A DNA stretch of 64,000 nt, taken from assembly GCF_027359575.1 (NCBI RefSeq), contig NZ_CP114784.1, positions 1,487,819 to 1,551,818 of the forward strand, in the 5' to 3' direction. A program made the translations under genes and the position numbers. The notes under the pieces are model-generated. The model had not been told where the DNA came from. It worked only from the letters and a program-made list of their open reading frames with translations, and did not search any database. Shown piece after piece: positions 52,441 through 63,550 of the stretch (the stretch's first letter is position 1; each line of letters opens with the position of its first letter). The stretch is from Prochlorococcus marinus str. MIT 0917. Lineage in GTDB: Bacteria; Cyanobacteriota; Cyanobacteriia; PCC-6307; Cyanobiaceae.

Positions 52441-52652
52441 TTCCCTTGATCAAGTTTAAAACTATCGCATCCTCTTACATCCCATTCGATACCTGTCTTG
52501 CTATCAGGCAGATCAAAAATATTAATATGTATTTTTGGATTAGTGCCTTGAAAATCTGGATTTTTGGAGAGGTGTTTGACTTGATGATTTTCTTCAACTG
52601 TGTAGTAGGTCTTACATCTATCTACCCAAGCACAATCAACACAGATGCACAT
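52401..52652 (-). CDS. ycf34: Ycf34 family protein
   Basis: An 83-residue protein. CICVDCAWVDRCKTYYTVEE provides the four N-terminal cysteines of Ycf34, which binds an Fe-S cluster in Synechocystis and affects thylakoid energy balance. The conserved end EWDVRGCDSFKLDQGKWSRLRPGEEIP is intact. Confidence 0.93.
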   Translation of the reverse strand: MCICVDCAWVDRCKTYYTVEENHQVKHLSKNPDFQGTNPKIHINIFDLPDSKTGIEWDVRGCDSFKLDQGKWSRLRPGEEIPK

Positions 52653-52681
52653 AACTATTAAAGAAAAATCTAGGTGTCATT

Positions 52682-53875
52682 TTGATAAGTAAGGACACAT
52701 TACTATCAAATCATCTTTTTGGAGATTTAAAGCCAAAAGATTGGCCAATATCCATTGATGATTTGCCTCCTGGAAGTGCCTTGGTGGGCGGTTCTGTTAG
52801 AGATGGATTATTGAACAAATTTAGTCAAAAACCTGATTTGGATTTTGTGATACCAATAAATGCTATTAAGTTCAGCGAAAATTTATCTAAAAAGATTAGT
52901 GCCACTTTTATAAAGCTTGATGAAAATCGAGATATCGCTCGATTAGTTATTGATGGATGGACTCTAGATTTTGCTCGACAAGTTGGAAAAAATCTTACTG
53001 AAGATTTATTAAGACGAGATTTTCGAATAAATGCAATTGCGTTAAGGCTTCAAGAAAAGCCAGAGATTTTTGATCCGACTGGAGGAATGGACGATTTGAA
53101 AAGTAAGAAAATTGTTGCAATAAGTGAAAAGAATTTACTTGATGATCCTCTGAGGATTCTTAGAGGTTTTCGATTGATGTGTGAATTGGACTTTAAGTTA
53201 GAGAAAAGAACTAAAAGTTTTCTAAAAAATAATGTAGATAAATTAAGTAATGTTGCACCTGAAAGGATAAAAACGGAGATCTTAAAAATAGCTCATTCAA
53301 AATGGAATTCTTCGGTTTGGCAAACATATTTAGAATTACAATTATTGAAAAAATGGAATGATGATACTCTTTCTTATTTTGATCTACAAAGAAAAGATAT
53401 AACTTCAAAAGAGCTTTTATTGGGTTGCTTTTTAGCGAAACTAATATGTTTACTTGGTGATGAGGGCTTGTCGAATTTGAAGTTTAGTAAGAATGAAATA
53501 AAAAGATGCAAGAACCTTAGATTTTGGGTTCATAAAATTAAGAATTTAGGATTAGATGAGCTTTCCGAGGATGAAAGGTTTCAACTTCATATTGATTTGG
53601 AAGAGGATTTGCCATCTCTAATTCTTTTTTTGAATGAAAAATATAAAGACGTTTGGCTGGAACGCTGGAAAGACCCCTCTGATCCCCTATTCCACCCCTC
53701 TTCGCCCTTGGATGGCCATAAGCTTCAAAAGGTTTTCAGAATCCCCCCTGGCCCTTCATTAGGAGAACTCATTAGGCATCTTTCTAAGGAAAAAGCTTAT
53801 CGAAGATTCTTCACAGATGAAGATGCTTTGGATGTTGCTCGTAAATGGACCCTAGAGAATGCCCCCTTTTTGTGA
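52682..53875 (+). CDS. CCA tRNA nucleotidyltransferase / poly(A) polymerase family
   Basis: A 397-residue class II nucleotidyltransferase. Nucleotidyl-transfer motif LVGGSVRDGLLN with metal-binding DLDF, then RRDFRINAIALRL, and GFRLMCELDFKLEKRTKSFL in the neck region. A short C-terminal body follows. In an organism whose tRNAs lack encoded CCA (as tRNA-Asn here), this enzyme is needed. It starts at TTG 52682. Confidence 0.88.
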   Translation: MISKDTLLSNHLFGDLKPKDWPISIDDLPPGSALVGGSVRDGLLNKFSQKPDLDFVIPINAIKFSENLSKKISATFIKLDENRDIARLVIDGWTLDFARQVGKNLTEDLLRRDFRINAIALRLQEKPEIFDPTGGMDDLKSKKIVAISEKNLLDDPLRILRGFRLMCELDFKLEKRTKSFLKNNVDKLSNVAPERIKTEILKIAHSKWNSSVWQTYLELQLLKKWNDDTLSYFDLQRKDITSKELLLGCFLAKLICLLGDEGLSNLKFSKNEIKRCKNLRFWVHKIKNLGLDELSEDERFQLHIDLEEDLPSLILFLNEKYKDVWLERWKDPSDPLFHPSSPLDGHKLQKVFRIPPGPSLGELIRHLSKEKAYRRFFTDEDALDVARKWTLENAPFL

Positions 53876-53941
53876 TTAACTACACACAAATAAAATAAAT
53901 CTCGGCCGTATGCCGTCGTCTTCTTATCCCCTTTTTTCTAA

Positions 53942-54373
53942 ATGAGTGTTCGCCTTTACGTCGGTAATTTGCCGCAGAATGTCAATGTTAAAGAGCTTGA
54001 AGCCTTGCTATCATCCATAGGAGATGGCATTAAATTTAAAGCTGTTTTTGATAGAGATACCAAGGCTTGTAGGGGATTTGGCTTCGCTAATGTTAAAGAT
54101 GAAAATGTTGCAAATGAGCTGATTGAAAAATTAAATGGACATGAATTTAGTGGTAGTAAATTGAGGGTTGAGCGTTCTGAGCGTAAAGATTCAAATTCTA
54201 GTAATTCTAGAAGAGGAGCTAACTCTAACAATGGAAATAAAGGTTCTAATCGTAAAGATGTTAAGAAAGTTGTACATAGCGATGCACCAATTAAAGAAGC
54301 TCCAGATCCAAGATGGGCCGGAGAGCTATCAAAATTAAAGGATCTTTTGGCTAATCAAAAGACTCCTGTATAA
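53942..54373 (+). CDS. RRM-type RNA-binding protein
   Basis: A 143-residue protein with one RNA-recognition motif: RNP2 LYVGNL at the start and RNP1 RGFGFANV. A flexible Ser/Asn/Gly/Lys-rich linker follows (about 75-105), then a charged C-terminal segment. Cyanobacterial Rbp proteins of this type respond to cold and act in mRNA handling and localisation. It is convergent with crtB. Confidence 0.92.
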   Translation: MSVRLYVGNLPQNVNVKELEALLSSIGDGIKFKAVFDRDTKACRGFGFANVKDENVANELIEKLNGHEFSGSKLRVERSERKDSNSSNSRRGANSNNGNKGSNRKDVKKVVHSDAPIKEAPDPRWAGELSKLKDLLANQKTPV

Positions 54374-54377
54374 ATTT

Positions 54378-55316
54378 TCAATTAATTAGTGTTCTAAGTT
54401 TATATTTTTCGTCGTAGATAGTTTTCAGATATGAGATGGGTAGGTTTACAGCTTTTACCCATCCTTTTACATAAGCTCGATTATTGAATACGTCATAATC
54501 TAGTTTTTCAATTGAATTTAGTATTCCGCTGTATAGCGTTAAAGATGTCCATATGGGCCACCTTGCATCGATTGAGAGCCATTTGATGCCTTCTTCAGAC
54601 TTTAGAAACCATTCTCTTGCTCTGGCTAATTGAAAAGACATCAATGCTTTCCAGTTCTCATTAATTTTTCCGTTCATTAGGTCTTCTTCGGAGTAATTAA
54701 ATTTTTCCAGATCCTCTAATGGCAAATAAATTCGTCCTCTTCCTCTATCTTCTCCAACATCTCTAAGAATATTGGTTAATTGGTTCGCAATTCCTAGAGC
54801 AATAGCAGCTTTTGAGGTTTCAGGAGTTGGGAAATTTGGATTGGATTTATATGCAGCATCAATTCCTATTACACCTTGCGTCATTAACCCAACCGTTCCA
54901 GCAACGCGATAACAGTAGAGTTCAAGCTCTTCAAAGGTTTTATATCTGGTCTTATCCAGGTCCATTCTCTGGCCTTCAATCATGTCGATATAAGGTTGAA
55001 TAGACTGAGGGAATTTTTGAAGAGTATCGTTTAAGACTGCATCTAGATCATCTTCACTATTACCAGCAAAAACTCTTTTTGTTTTGTCTTCCCATTTATT
55101 TAATCGATCTGATAACTCTTTTTTAGATTTTTTTTGAGCTTCAACGCTGTCCATCAGTTCATCTGTTCTTCGGCACCACACATAAATAGCCCAGATTGCT
55201 TTGCGTTTAGCAGGAGGCAGCAACATTGTGCCAAGGTAGAAGGTCTTGGCCCATTTTGCAGTTTCTTGCCTGCAAGCCTCGTAGGCATCTTCTAGATTCA
55301 AAGAAGGCTGCGCCAA
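54378..55316 (-). CDS. crtB: Phytoene synthase
   Basis: A 312-residue enzyme that joins two geranylgeranyl-PP into phytoene. The first aspartate-rich motif is DELMD and the second DVGEDRGRGRIYLP. It is preceded in the same direction by crtP, 80 bases upstream, forming the expected crtP-crtB operon. It starts at TTG 55316. Confidence 0.95.
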   Translation of the reverse strand: MAQPSLNLEDAYEACRQETAKWAKTFYLGTMLLPPAKRKAIWAIYVWCRRTDELMDSVEAQKKSKKELSDRLNKWEDKTKRVFAGNSEDDLDAVLNDTLQKFPQSIQPYIDMIEGQRMDLDKTRYKTFEELELYCYRVAGTVGLMTQGVIGIDAAYKSNPNFPTPETSKAAIALGIANQLTNILRDVGEDRGRGRIYLPLEDLEKFNYSEEDLMNGKINENWKALMSFQLARAREWFLKSEEGIKWLSIDARWPIWTSLTLYSGILNSIEKLDYDVFNNRAYVKGWVKAVNLPISYLKTIYDEKYKLRTLIN

Positions 55317-55396
55317 AATTAGAAGTTTGTAAGTTTTTTAGTGTGCATTAATCTTTGGATTAGCAATTTAAATAGATTGCTATTTATACATTAAGA

Positions 55397-56803
<1,407 letters not shown>

Positions 56804-56889
56804 TTAACAACTTTAATGATTAAGACCACCCAACAAGGGTTTAGGTCGTTAAATTTGCAGTATATATTTTGGTTTGTTGTTTTAAATTC

Positions 56890-57237
56890 ATGAGCGATAC
56901 TATTCTCAAATGCACAACTAGACACGTAAGAATATTTACTGCAGTAGTCGAAAATAATGATTTAATTTTAGATAATGAAAATTTGACTTTAGATATCGAT
57001 CCGGATAATGAATTTCTTTGGAGTGATCAAGCAATAAAAAAAGTTCAAGATTATTTTCGTGAACTAGTGGACTATCAAGCTGGTAATGAACTGAGCGATT
57101 ATAGCTTGAGAAAAATTGGATCCTTGCTTGAAGATTTTATTAGAAAGTTACTGAAAGACGGAGAACTCAGTTATAACCCAAATAGCAGAGTTATGAACTA
57201 TTCCATGGGATTACCTAGAACTCAAGAATTATTATGA
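56890..57237 (+). CDS. ndhM: NAD(P)H-quinone oxidoreductase subunit M
   Basis: A 115-residue protein started at ATG 56890; the frame is open a little further upstream without a better start. [28 protein letters not shown] and [16 protein letters not shown] are NdhM signatures. It is a peripheral subunit of the cytoplasmic arm of NDH-1. The last codon overlaps the next gene (ATGA). Confidence 0.93.
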   Translation: MSDTILKCTTRHVRIFTAVVENNDLILDNENLTLDIDPDNEFLWSDQAIKKVQDYFRELVDYQAGNELSDYSLRKIGSLLEDFIRKLLKDGELSYNPNSRVMNYSMGLPRTQELL

Positions 57238-57896
57238 ATCAAGGTCCTTATAATCGACGACCATCGCCTCGTAGGAGATCAGATTTGGCGAGAAGACAAG
57301 AAGGAAACAGATTTAACTATAGAAAAGATTCAAATGTTAGAGACCAATATGAATCAAGAGGAAGTCGATTTAAATCGTCAGGTCCCTCGGATGGAGGAGG
57401 AGGTGGTGGTATAAAAATCAACTCCAATTCAATTGCTATTTTGGCTGGAGTATTGGTAATTGGTGTTGGCATAGGAAGCCTTATTACAAGCACAACGTCA
57501 GGTGGTCAAGGAAACATTGCAAGTCAGCAACAACTGGATATGGCGGTTCCTGATCCCGACTTTTGTAGGCAATACGGTGCAAGTGCCTTTGTTATCGATA
57601 TTGAAATGTACACGACCTTGAATCCCTCTACAAGCTTTGTTACGCAACCTGCTCTTCAACCAGGTTGCGTTATTAGAAGAGAAAATTGGACGGTTTTGCA
57701 AAAACAAGGAGCCATTAATAATGAAGATGTTAGAGAGTGCAAACAGAGAATGAATACATTTGCTTATATAGGTTCTATTAGGGACCAACCAATTGTTCGT
57801 TGTGTTTATCAAGCGGATGTCAACGAAAATAAATTTATAATCAAAGGTGCTGAAGAAGATGCAGTTGGTATCAATAAAGAAGCCATACAGTTTTAA
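57234..57896 (+). CDS. DUF3172 family membrane protein
   Basis: A 220-residue protein. The first ~60 residues are arginine/serine-rich ([18 protein letters not shown]...), then a glycine run and one membrane helix ([19 protein letters not shown]). The extracytoplasmic part holds [25 protein letters not shown] and four cysteines. DUF3172 is of unknown function. Overlap with ndhM suggests coupled expression and a possible NDH-1 link, which is inference. Confidence 0.85.
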   Translation: MNQGPYNRRPSPRRRSDLARRQEGNRFNYRKDSNVRDQYESRGSRFKSSGPSDGGGGGGIKINSNSIAILAGVLVIGVGIGSLITSTTSGGQGNIASQQQLDMAVPDPDFCRQYGASAFVIDIEMYTTLNPSTSFVTQPALQPGCVIRRENWTVLQKQGAINNEDVRECKQRMNTFAYIGSIRDQPIVRCVYQADVNENKFIIKGAEEDAVGINKEAIQF

Positions 57897-58843
57897 TTTT
57901 TAGCATTAAACAGCGGAGAAAATGAACTAGCAAATAAAGGTAAGATATCTTTTGTAAATGCTTCGGCAGCTCTAGATGAATATCTGCCAGGATTAGTGAT
58001 TACTTTGAGTTCTCTTTTTACTTCTAGATCTGCAACAATTGGCCTGTGAATACTTCCTCCTGAAAGTTCCCTTTCAATTGAGACAACTGGGAGGAAAGCA
58101 GCTCCTAGATCAGATTGAACAGCATTTTTTATAGCTTCAAGAGAATTTAATTCCATCTCTATATGTAATCTTTGGACGTCTAGGCCTGAGGAAGATAAAA
58201 GTTTATCTAAGACTTTTCTTGTGGTTGATTGATTGTCTAAAGTAATAAATCTTAGACTATATAAATCTTCTTTTTTGAGCTCTTTTGACTTTGCTAATGG
58301 ATGCTTAGTAGGTAAGACAAGAGCTAACTCATCAGTTGCAAATGGAATTACTTGTAATGATTCATTTAGTTCTAATGGAAGTTGGCCACCGATAATAGCA
58401 ATATCTATTTGCCCATTCGCAACACTCCATCCTGTCCTTCTAGTGCTATGAATTTGAAGTTGAACTGAAACCTCAGGAAACTTTTGTCTGAAGAGCCCAA
58501 TCATCCTTGGCATCAAATAAGTACCAGTGGTTTGACTAGCTCCAATAATTATGGATCCTCCTTTGAGATTATTTAAATCTTCAATGGCTTTGCAAGTCTC
58601 TTGGCACTCTCCTAAGATTTTCTCACAGTAATTTAATAGCAGCTTTCCCGCTTCAGTTAGTTGAGCTTTTCTGCCACCTCTGTCAAATATGGCAATTTCT
58701 AGTTGTTTTTCAAGGTTTTGAACTTGTAAACTCACAGCCGGTTGTGTAACAAAGAGGCTGTCAGCAGCTTTTTTAAAGCTTCCCTCATCAACAATTGCTT
58801 TGAGGATTCTTAGTTGATCAAGAGTGAATGGGATCTCGGCCAT
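57893..58843 (-). CDS. rbcR: LysR-type transcriptional regulator, RbcR-like
   Basis: A 316-residue regulator. HTH within residues 5-63 ([35 protein letters not shown]), followed by the LysR substrate-binding fold. The sequence and position before NDH-1 genes match cyanobacterial RbcR/CcmR-type regulators of RuBisCO and inorganic-carbon uptake. The exact paralogue is uncertain. It is divergent from the NnrU-like gene across 109 bases and overlaps DUF3172 by four bases at its 3' end. Confidence 0.85.
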   Translation of the reverse strand: MAEIPFTLDQLRILKAIVDEGSFKKAADSLFVTQPAVSLQVQNLEKQLEIAIFDRGGRKAQLTEAGKLLLNYCEKILGECQETCKAIEDLNNLKGGSIIIGASQTTGTYLMPRMIGLFRQKFPEVSVQLQIHSTRRTGWSVANGQIDIAIIGGQLPLELNESLQVIPFATDELALVLPTKHPLAKSKELKKEDLYSLRFITLDNQSTTRKVLDKLLSSSGLDVQRLHIEMELNSLEAIKNAVQSDLGAAFLPVVSIERELSGGSIHRPIVADLEVKRELKVITNPGRYSSRAAEAFTKDILPLFASSFSPLFNAKN

Positions 58844-58952
58844 GGTGGCAGGCCTTCATGGCAGTTATTAAAATAAAATGTAGGGAAAAACAACTCCAAC
58901 TGTTGATCCGGTAAGGATCTAATAATTTATCAAGAGACATCTTATAGAAATA

Positions 58953-59699
58953 ATGACATTTTCAGATACTCATGGTTCAAGTTTCTGGATGATATTACTT
59001 TTATTTTTTTTTGCGGTTATTCATAGTGGTGGAGCAGCTTTAAGGGTGAAGGCGGAGAGTGTAATTGGTGCAAGAGCATGGAGATTGATCTTTGCTCTTG
59101 CCAGTATTCCCTCAGCTGTGATTTTGGTTGGTTATTTTATTTCTCATCGTTACGATGGAGTTAGGTTTTGGAATTTTCAAGGAGCTAGCGGACTTATTCC
59201 TTTGATTTGGATTTTAAGTGCAATAAGTTTTCTTTTTTTATATCCAGCTACGTATAACCTTTTAGAAATTCCTGCTGTCCTAAAGCCCAAAGTAAGAATA
59301 TATGCAACAGGGATTATTAGAGTCACTCGCCATCCCCAGGCAATTGGTCAAATTATTTGGTGTTTTGCCCATTTACTTTGGATAGGTACAAGTTTTACTC
59401 TTGTTACTTGCTTGGGATTGATTGCACATCATTTGTTTGCTATTTGGCATGGTGATAGAAGACTTACTCTCAAATTCGGAAAAGAATTTGAGGAAGTGAA
59501 GCAAAAAACATCAATTATCCCATTCTTGGCTGTGTTGGATGGACGACAAAAATTACAAATAAAAGAATTTCTTAGGCCCTCTCAAATGGGGATTCTAATT
59601 GCAGTGATTTTTTTCTGGTGGTCCCATAAATTTATTTCTGTTGGAGCTCAGAGATTTCTCTCTTTTGATTTAACTGAATTACTAGCAAGAATTGCTTAA
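58953..59699 (+). CDS. NnrU / 15-cis-zeta-carotene isomerase (Z-ISO)-like membrane protein
   Basis: A 248-residue protein with ~6 membrane spans. Family blocks: FFFAVIHSGGAALRVKAE, VTRHPQAIGQIIWCFAHLLWIGTSF, and HHLFAIWHGDRRLTLKFGKEFEEVK, with several membrane histidines that in plant Z-ISO can bind haem. NnrU is the bacterial homologue of Z-ISO. Since this genome makes 15-cis-zeta-carotene through CrtP, a Z-ISO role is plausible; a nitrite-reductase-type role is unlikely here. It is 26 bases upstream of ndhF. Confidence 0.85.
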   Translation: MTFSDTHGSSFWMILLLFFFAVIHSGGAALRVKAESVIGARAWRLIFALASIPSAVILVGYFISHRYDGVRFWNFQGASGLIPLIWILSAISFLFLYPATYNLLEIPAVLKPKVRIYATGIIRVTRHPQAIGQIIWCFAHLLWIGTSFTLVTCLGLIAHHLFAIWHGDRRLTLKFGKEFEEVKQKTSIIPFLAVLDGRQKLQIKEFLRPSQMGILIAVIFFWWSHKFISVGAQRFLSFDLTELLARIA

Positions 59700-59724
59700 A
59701 CTTATTTCAATATGATTTAGCTGG

Positions 59725-61731
59725 ATGCATTCGGCGGCAGATTTTGCTTGGTTAATTCCACTTCTTCCTCTTTGTGGGGCAGTTTTGATTGGTTTGGGAT
59801 TAATTAGCTTTAATGATCTTTTTAATCGTTCACGGAAACCCGTAGCAATAACCCTCTTAAGTTGTTTAGGTGCTTCGGCATTTATCAGCTATGCAGTTTT
59901 AGCTGAGCAAATCTCAGGCAATCCTCCAGTTGAACACTTGTTTATTTGGGCAAGTGCAGGATCTTTTGAGTTGCCAATGGGATATGTGATTGATCCTTTA
60001 GCGGCAGTCATGCTCACTCTAGTAACTTCAATTGCTTTCTTGGTGATGATTTACTCCCATGGTTATATGGCACATGATCCTGGGTATGTTCGTTTTTTTA
60101 CTTATTTAGCCTTATTCAGCAGTTCAATGCTTGGACTAATTGTTAGTCCAAATTTGCTTGAAATATATGTTTTTTGGGAATTGGTTGGAATGTGTTCTTA
60201 CTTACTAGTTGGCTTTTGGTATGACAGAGATGGTGCTGCACATGCAGCTCAAAAGGCTTTTATAGTCAATAGAGTGGGAGATTTTGGGTTATTGCTTGGT
60301 ATTTTGGGTCTTTTTTGGGCAACTGGTAGTTTTGATTTTCATGGAATCGCAGATGGGTTATCAGAGGCGGTTAGTTCTGGGACAGTTCCAGTTTGGGCAG
60401 CTTTAACTCTTTGCGTTCTTGTTTTTATGGGGCCAATGGCAAAGTCTGCACAATTTCCCTTACATGTTTGGTTACCTGACGCAATGGAAGGCCCAACTCC
60501 CATTTCTGCCCTAATTCATGCAGCAACAATGGTTGCAGCGGGAGTGTTTTTAGTGGCAAGGCTTGATCCTTTGTTTAGCCAGTTCCCTTTTGTTGGATTA
60601 TTAATTGCAATTATTGGAACAGTCACTTGTTTCCTAGGGGCATCTATAGCTTTGACACAAATGGATTTGAAAAAAGGATTGGCTTACAGCACAGTTTCTC
60701 AACTTGGATACATGATGCTTGCAATGGGCTGTGGCGCACCAATTGCAGGAATGTTCCATCTTGTTACTCATGCTTGTTTTAAGGCTATGTTATTTCTTGG
60801 CTCAGGTTCAGTTATCCATGCCATGGAGGAGGTGGTTGGTCATGAACCAATACTTGCTCAAGACATGCGATTAATGGGAGGCCTTCGTAAAAAAATGCCT
60901 ATCACAGCAATAACTTTTTTCATTGGTTGTATTGCTATCAGTGGCATTCCACCTTTAGCAGGTTTTTGGAGTAAAGATGAAATTCTTGGTCAAGCCTTTA
61001 ATAGTTTTCCAATACTTTGGTTCATTGGTTTCTTAACCGCAGGAATGACAGCTTTTTACATGTTTAGACTTTATTTTCTAACTTTTGAAGGAGACTTCCG
61101 AGGCGAAAATCAAGAGATGCAGGTCTCTTTGCTTGCTTTAGCAGGTAAAGAAAAAGATGAAGATCATGAAAATCATGAAGTTGGCAAGATACATGAATCT
61201 GCTTGGCCCATGACATTCCCATTGGCAGCTTTGGCAATACCGTCTGTTTTAATTGGATTTATAGGAGTGCCTTGGGACAGCATTTTCGCAAACTTTCTAG
61301 ATCCCATTGAGGCTGTTGAAGCTGCAGAAAAGTTTAGTTGGGGAGAATTTCTTCCACTTGCAACTGCATCTGTAGTTATCTCATCTGCTGGGATATTATT
61401 GGCGGTTTTAACTTATTATTTGAAACGACTTGATCTTGGTGTTTCTCTATCCAAGAAGTACCCTCAAATAAATTCATTTCTTCAGAACAAATGGTACCTA
61501 GATGAAATCAATGAAAAAATCTTTGTAAAAGGTAGTAGAAAGCTTGCAAGAGAAGTACTAGAAGTAGATGCAAAAGTAGTTGATGGAGTAGTCAATCTGA
61601 CTGGATTATTAACTCTTGGTAGTGGAGAAGGACTCAAATATTTTGAGACAGGCAGAGCTCAGTTTTACGCATTGATTGTTTTTGGAGGAGTGATTGTTCT
61701 CGTTGCGCTTTTTGGAATTGTAGGAGCATAA
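59725..61731 (+). CDS. ndhF: NAD(P)H-quinone oxidoreductase subunit 5
   Basis: A 668-residue proton-pumping NDH-1 subunit with ~16 membrane helices. FWELVGMCSYLLVGFWYDR, KSAQFPLHVWLPDAMEGPTPISALIHAATMVAAGVFLVARL and GIPPLAGFWSKDEILG are diagnostic of NdhF. A hydrophilic segment rich in Glu/His (DEDHENHEVGKIHE) occurs near residue 475. The C-terminal lateral helix is present. It is followed by ndhD, as in other picocyanobacteria. Confidence 0.96.
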   Translation: MHSAADFAWLIPLLPLCGAVLIGLGLISFNDLFNRSRKPVAITLLSCLGASAFISYAVLAEQISGNPPVEHLFIWASAGSFELPMGYVIDPLAAVMLTLVTSIAFLVMIYSHGYMAHDPGYVRFFTYLALFSSSMLGLIVSPNLLEIYVFWELVGMCSYLLVGFWYDRDGAAHAAQKAFIVNRVGDFGLLLGILGLFWATGSFDFHGIADGLSEAVSSGTVPVWAALTLCVLVFMGPMAKSAQFPLHVWLPDAMEGPTPISALIHAATMVAAGVFLVARLDPLFSQFPFVGLLIAIIGTVTCFLGASIALTQMDLKKGLAYSTVSQLGYMMLAMGCGAPIAGMFHLVTHACFKAMLFLGSGSVIHAMEEVVGHEPILAQDMRLMGGLRKKMPITAITFFIGCIAISGIPPLAGFWSKDEILGQAFNSFPILWFIGFLTAGMTAFYMFRLYFLTFEGDFRGENQEMQVSLLALAGKEKDEDHENHEVGKIHESAWPMTFPLAALAIPSVLIGFIGVPWDSIFANFLDPIEAVEAAEKFSWGEFLPLATASVVISSAGILLAVLTYYLKRLDLGVSLSKKYPQINSFLQNKWYLDEINEKIFVKGSRKLAREVLEVDAKVVDGVVNLTGLLTLGSGEGLKYFETGRAQFYALIVFGGVIVLVALFGIVGA

Positions 61732-61830
61732 TTTACATAATTTTTTTAGGTGTGTGTTTCATCCCCTATCTAGAGGGTGCCAATAATCTCATAATTTCTA
61801 AACTCAAAAAGTGGTGATTAATTTCGAGTC

Positions 61831-63486
61831 TTGGAATTCGCTCTAAATACAAGTTTCAGCCTAGGAACAATGCTTATACCTGAGCCAATTCCAGCCGATT
61901 TCCCCTGGTTAAGTTTATCTATATTTTTTCCCATTGTTGGGGCATTAATTGTTCCTTTTATTCCAGATAAAGGGGATGGAAAAGAAGTTCGATGGTATGC
62001 ACTAATAATTGCTTTAATTACTTTTCTAATTACAGTCATTGCTTACTTCAAAGGTTTTAATCCAAGTCAAGAAGGTTTGCAATTATATGAAAAAGTTAGT
62101 TGGCTCCCATCTCTTGGATTGACTTGGTCTGTTGGCGCAGATGGATTGTCAATGCCATTGATATTGCTTACAAGTTTCATAACTTCTCTTGCAGTTTTGG
62201 CAGCGTGGCCAGTTAGCTATAAACCAAAATTATTTTTCTTTTTAATTCTCGCCATGGATGGCGGCCAGATAGCTGTATTTGCTGTTCAAGATATGTTGCT
62301 ATTCTTTCTGGCTTGGGAATTGGAGTTGTTTCCTGTGTATTTATTCCTTGCAATTTGGGGTGGTAAGAAAAGGCAATATGCGGCGACCAAATTTATTATC
62401 TACACAGCAGGCAGCTCGTTATTTATTCTCCTTGCTGGACTTGCAATGGGTTTCTTTCAAGGTGGCGGGATACCAGATTTCGGTTATACACATTTAGCTC
62501 AGCAAAATTTTGGTAAGGGGTTTCAATTGCTTTGTTATTCAGGATTGCTAATAGCTTTTGGGGTCAAACTTCCTATAGTTCCTCTTCATACTTGGTTGCC
62601 AGACGCGCACGGAGAGGCCACAGCTCCCGTACATATGCTCTTAGCAGGCATACTTTTAAAGATGGGTGGATATGCCCTCCTTAGATTTAACGCACAATTA
62701 CTGCCTGATGCTCATGCTCAATTTGCACCATTGTTAATTGTTCTGGGAGTAGTAAATATTATTTATGCAGCTTTAACTTCTTTTGCTCAAAGAAATTTAA
62801 AAAGGAAAATTGCTTATAGCTCAATAAGTCATATGGGTTTCGTTTTGATAGGTATTGGAAGCTTTAGTTCTCTAGGAACTAGTGGAGCGATGTTGCAAAT
62901 GGTGAGCCACGGTTTAATAGGAGCAAGTTTGTTTTTCCTTGTTGGTGCAACTTACGACAGGACTCACACTCTTCAATTAGATGAGATGGGTGGTATTGGC
63001 CAAAACATGAGGATTATGTTTGCTTTATGGACTGCATGTGCTTTTGCTTCTCTGGCTTTACCTGGAATGAGTGGATTTATCTCAGAATTAATGGTCTTTG
63101 TTGGATTTGTAACTGATGAAATTTATACACTCCCTTTTAGAATTGTTGTTGCTGCATTAGCTGCAATAGGAGTCATTTTGACACCTATATATTTATTGTC
63201 GATGCTCAGAGAAATTTTCTTCGGGAAAGAGAATGCGAAGTTAATATCAAAAGCAAAATTGGTAGATGCAGAACCTAGGGAAATTTATATAATTGCTTGT
63301 TTATTAGTTCCTATTATTGGAATTGGTTTGTATCCAAAAATTATGACTGATACTTATATGTCATCAATTGATGGTTTGGTTAAAAGAGATTTGTTAGCCG
63401 TTGAAAGAATTAGAAGTGATCAAGCAACAATTATTAGTAATACAAATTTATCCATTGGGGCTATTGAAGCCCCTATTTTTGATTGA
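61831..63486 (+). CDS. ndhD: NAD(P)H-quinone oxidoreductase subunit 4
   Basis: A 551-residue proton-pumping NDH-1 subunit. [66 protein letters not shown] and [14 protein letters not shown] are NdhD/NuoM signatures. The longest start is TTG 61831; the ATG at 61870 ([13 protein letters not shown]) may be the true one. It works with NdhF in the ndhF1/D1-type photosynthetic complex. Confidence 0.95.
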   Translation: MEFALNTSFSLGTMLIPEPIPADFPWLSLSIFFPIVGALIVPFIPDKGDGKEVRWYALIIALITFLITVIAYFKGFNPSQEGLQLYEKVSWLPSLGLTWSVGADGLSMPLILLTSFITSLAVLAAWPVSYKPKLFFFLILAMDGGQIAVFAVQDMLLFFLAWELELFPVYLFLAIWGGKKRQYAATKFIIYTAGSSLFILLAGLAMGFFQGGGIPDFGYTHLAQQNFGKGFQLLCYSGLLIAFGVKLPIVPLHTWLPDAHGEATAPVHMLLAGILLKMGGYALLRFNAQLLPDAHAQFAPLLIVLGVVNIIYAALTSFAQRNLKRKIAYSSISHMGFVLIGIGSFSSLGTSGAMLQMVSHGLIGASLFFLVGATYDRTHTLQLDEMGGIGQNMRIMFALWTACAFASLALPGMSGFISELMVFVGFVTDEIYTLPFRIVVAALAAIGVILTPIYLLSMLREIFFGKENAKLISKAKLVDAEPREIYIIACLLVPIIGIGLYPKIMTDTYMSSIDGLVKRDLLAVERIRSDQATIISNTNLSIGAIEAPIFD

Positions 63487-63550
63487 AAATTATTTAACCT
63501 GGCATTCCATCCAATATAGAGATAACTTGCTTTTAGACTCATATTCCTAA

